From IMG/VR virus record IMGVR_UViG_3300013297_000014, positions 1-30,495 of that record: a stretch of 30,495 nt of DNA. One strand, given 5' to 3'. The notes under the pieces were generated by a model. That model was not told where the DNA came from. It saw nothing but the letters and a program-made list of their open reading frames with translations, and did not search any database. The position numbers and the translations under genes were made by a program. Position 1 is the stretch's first letter, and each line of letters starts with the position of its first letter. Origin of the DNA: a virus. Positions 29,139 to 30,495 of this stretch are shown here, one piece after another.

Positions 29139-29584
29139 AGTCCACCTTTGGCCAGGATGTACGCCGTCAGCGCCACAGCAATAATCAGCGCGGCCAGCGC
29201 CATGCGGCCGGCTGCGCTGACGGTGCGCTGCATCGCTTGGAGTGCGACGGTCAGCCGCACCTCGGCGATCAGTTCCGCGTCGCTCGCGCGGGCAACCATC
29301 GCGCGCCGCTCGCGCTCCAGGGCGCGTTCAACGGCCCGCCCAACGTTATCGCCGCGCTCGTTGCCGGGGATGTCGGCGCGCACCGTGCCCACATAGGTGA
29401 GCTTGAAGATCGCGGCGTCAATCGGCACCAGCCGCGTCTTGATCTCCTTGATCTCAGTGACGACCTCGGGTGGCGTGCTATTGCCCTGACGCGCGGCCTG
29501 TACCTCCAGCACCTGCAACCGGCCCATGTGCGCCGTGCGCTGCGCGTCGAGATCGCCGATCTGATTCCTGGTCTCATCATCCAC
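29135..29584 (-). CDS. Coiled-coil protein with C-terminal membrane helix, holin-like candidate, 149 aa
   Basis: I choose GTG 29584, four bases after AGGAG, because an earlier GTG at 29623 would run through the hairpin and T-run at 29601-29621. The N-terminal part has a coiled coil, RLQVLEVQAARQGNSTPPEV, resembling a motif I recall in many cyanobacterial and Chloroflexota multidomain proteins (often L-x-x-Q-A-A-x-x-G-x-x-T-P-P). A long acidic and basic helix follows, then one TM helix at the end (MALAALIIAVALTAYIL). Directly upstream of, and coupled to, the endolysin, it is a candidate holin or spanin-like partner. This is by position. Confidence 0.65.
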   Translation of the reverse strand: MDDETRNQIGDLDAQRTAHMGRLQVLEVQAARQGNSTPPEVVTEIKEIKTRLVPIDAAIFKLTYVGTVRADIPGNERGDNVGRAVERALERERRAMVARASDAELIAEVRLTVALQAMQRTVSAAGRMALAALIIAVALTAYILAKGGL

Positions 29585-29600
29585 GCCGCTCCTGGCACGC

Positions 29601-29621
29601 AAAAAAAGAGCATCGCCGCTC
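29601..29621 (-). terminator. Weak hairpin plus T7 in the lysis/packaging leader
   Basis: On the - strand GAGCG-GCGA-TGCTC (29621-29608) is a five-pair stem with one G-U pair and a GNRA-type GCGA loop, followed by seven Ts (29607-29601). It ends 16 bases before the first start codon (29584), matching the geometry of the terminator at 22884. The short stem makes it a weaker terminator. Confidence 0.5.
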
Positions 29622-29681
29622 ACGCGGCCATACTCCGTAGGTGTATCTTATCACAAGGGCGCAAGCAAGGCGCGTATCGGG

Positions 29682-29687
29682 TATAGT
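29682..29687 (+). promoter_or_regulatory. Candidate -10 box for the rightward operon
   Basis: TATAGT matches the -10 consensus at five of six positions and lies about 70 bases upstream of the ATG at 29760. No convincing -35 is present, so it may need an activator or a phage sigma factor. The divergent - strand operon has only weak candidates (TAAGAT near 29645-29650). Confidence 0.35.
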
Positions 29688-29693
29688 AGTGCC

Positions 29694-29742
29694 GATCAGC
29701 CGAACGCGCGTGCGTCATACTCCGTCGCGCTGCCGGCTGATC
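29694..29742 (+). promoter_or_regulatory. Long stem-loop in the leader of the rightward operon
   Basis: GATCAGCCG (29694-29702) pairs with CGGCTGATC (29734-29742). After a 3x3 internal loop, GCGCG (29706-29710) pairs with CGCGC (29726-29730). The hairpin begins seven bases after a TATAGT box and ends before the ribosome site AAAGGA (29748-29753). The 10-bp sequence in its loop (29716-29725) recurs at 29629-29638. It may be an operator, an RNA regulator, or a DNA structure at a replication or control locus. Confidence 0.6.
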
Positions 29743-29759
29743 ATCGCAAAGGAATCCCC

Positions 29760-30305
29760 ATGCAGAACGCCGCATTGACCCAGCACCTGATTCTGCTCGA
29801 AGAGCGCCAGGCGGAGATGGAAGCGCACCTCTCCGCGATCGAGCCGTGTCTGCGCCGCATCGAGTCGAGTCTCCCGATCCCCAGCGCGCTGTCGCTCGTG
29901 GCGCAGCGGCTCGGCGCGATCGATGCCAAGCTCGCGCGGCTCGTGCCACCGGCCGACGTGCGGGCGTCGATGCTTGAGGCGACCGAACACCAGGCGGCGG
30001 TGGCCGACGCCGCGCCCCTGCAGGCCCAGCAGCTGGCCGATATTTCGGCCTGGATCGACAACCGCATGACCGGCGATCAGATGGCGATCGAGTTTGACGA
30101 TCTGGCGTTTGTGTCGAAGCAGCTGATCGGCATCCTGCAAGGCTCACGCGACGATCTGGTGCTGATGCGCAACGACATTCGGCGGCTCGCGGCACTGTGT
30201 GAGCAGGTGCTGCGGGCGCGGGTGGATGATGACGAGCGGGGCATGTGGCGGCCGGGCGACCAGGAGAGGCGGGCGACGGATCGGCGGCGGGCCAGTGGGT
30301 TCTGA
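29760..30305 (+). CDS. Coiled-coil hypothetical protein, 181 aa
   Basis: ATG 29760 follows an AAAGGA ribosome site by six bases. The protein is largely helical with heptad-like Leu and Ile (LILLEERQAEMEAHLSAIE), then long Ala- and Leu-rich helices and a basic, disordered C-terminus (RRATDRRRA). No Cys pairs, TM helix or catalytic motif. It is first in a rightward operon whose next gene, three bases on, is an ECF-like sigma factor, so an anti-sigma or regulator is possible but unsupported. Confidence 0.7.
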   Translation: MQNAALTQHLILLEERQAEMEAHLSAIEPCLRRIESSLPIPSALSLVAQRLGAIDAKLARLVPPADVRASMLEATEHQAAVADAAPLQAQQLADISAWIDNRMTGDQMAIEFDDLAFVSKQLIGILQGSRDDLVLMRNDIRRLAALCEQVLRARVDDDERGMWRPGDQERRATDRRRASGF

Positions 30306-30308
30306 GCG

Positions 30309-30495
30309 ATGATCGATCTGGGCGCCGCCTACGACGCGCACGCGACCGACATCAGAATGTACATCCTGCGGCGTGTCGGCGATGCGGCGGTCGCCGATGA
30401 TCTGCTCAGCCAGGTCTTTGAAGATGCCTGTCGCGGCGCGAGTAGCTATCAGGATCGCGGCCTCCCTGTCAGCGCGTGGCTCTACGTCATTGCGC
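30309..30495 (+). CDS. ECF-type RNA polymerase sigma factor (cut by window end)
   Basis: ATG 30309, three bases after the previous stop. The 62 visible residues match ECF sigma region 2: an initial helix (AYDAHATDIRMYILRRVGD), then VADDLLSQVFEDACR (region 2.1-2.2 with the D-D-L-x-x-x-x-F core) and SYQDRGLPVSAWLYVIA, the region 2.3-2.4 end. The -35-binding region 4 lies beyond the window. It may be a phage gene or the edge of host DNA. With the 2517 gene it gives two sigma-like proteins on one element. Confidence 0.8.
   Translation, partial: MIDLGAAYDAHATDIRMYILRRVGDAAVADDLLSQVFEDACRGASSYQDRGLPVSAWLYVIA

Noticed and set aside
1-30495. Search for integrase, tRNA, rRNA, transposase or CRISPR array
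   Set aside because: No recombinase motif, tRNA cloverleaf or repeat array was recognised by eye; a computational search would be needed to exclude weak cases.

Overview
The window looks like most of a tailed-phage genome (siphovirus type), and probably a phage that persists as a plasmid. Both window ends cut through a gene. The DNA is GC-rich and very tightly packed: most neighbouring genes overlap by 1-8 bases (ATGA, GTGA, TAATG, TGATG or TAGTG junctions). Host assignment is inference only. The base composition and protein style fit a GC-rich bacterium, and my impression is Chloroflexota, but nothing here proves it.

Left arm (1-10.85 kb, + strand). It starts with a long chain of very small, translationally coupled genes (308-5105). 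Several encode predicted zinc-binding miniproteins and one encodes a sigma-factor-like protein. Two genes in this chain (3339 and 3787) appear to carry -1 frame breaks. A 330-aa conserved phage-type protein follows, then a partition-type pair: ParA ATPase and a 489-aa ParB-domain protein with an unrecognised C-terminal half. Last comes a coupled trio of a LuxR-type HTH miniprotein, a membrane-anchored FtsK/TraB-like DNA translocase, and a membrane protein with an SH3b-like domain. Four 11-bp direct repeats lie inside the 3' part of the translocase gene. They resemble the arrangement in which Streptomyces TraB recognises repeats near its own gene.

Right arm (10.85-29.6 kb, - strand), read from 29.6 kb downward: a membrane protein, an amidase-SH3b endolysin, two tiny ORFs, TerS, TerL, two more tiny genes, a portal-MuF fusion, two head/connector genes, a prohead protease-scaffold, the major capsid protein, connector and completion genes, the tail tube, tail assembly chaperones G/GT with a CCCAAAC -1 frameshift site, the tape measure and two distal tail proteins. 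The protease gene has a good internal ribosome site and start exactly where the protease domain ends, as in lambda C/Nu3.

Regulation. A near-consensus promoter (TTGACA-18-TATAAC, - strand, 22948-22977) lies upstream of the capsid/tail genes. It is followed at once by a 12-bp-stem intrinsic terminator located before the first start codon, which suggests an attenuated or antiterminated late promoter. A weaker hairpin plus T-run sits in the same place upstream of the lysis/terminase genes. A short + strand gene for a 58-aa membrane protein with its own extended -10 promoter lies between the converging arms at 11.15-11.36 kb. From 29.76 kb a + strand operon begins (coiled-coil protein, then an ECF-type sigma factor cut by the window end). 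If the element is circular, this operon could run on into the left arm. No integrase, tRNA, rRNA, CRISPR array or transposon was seen.
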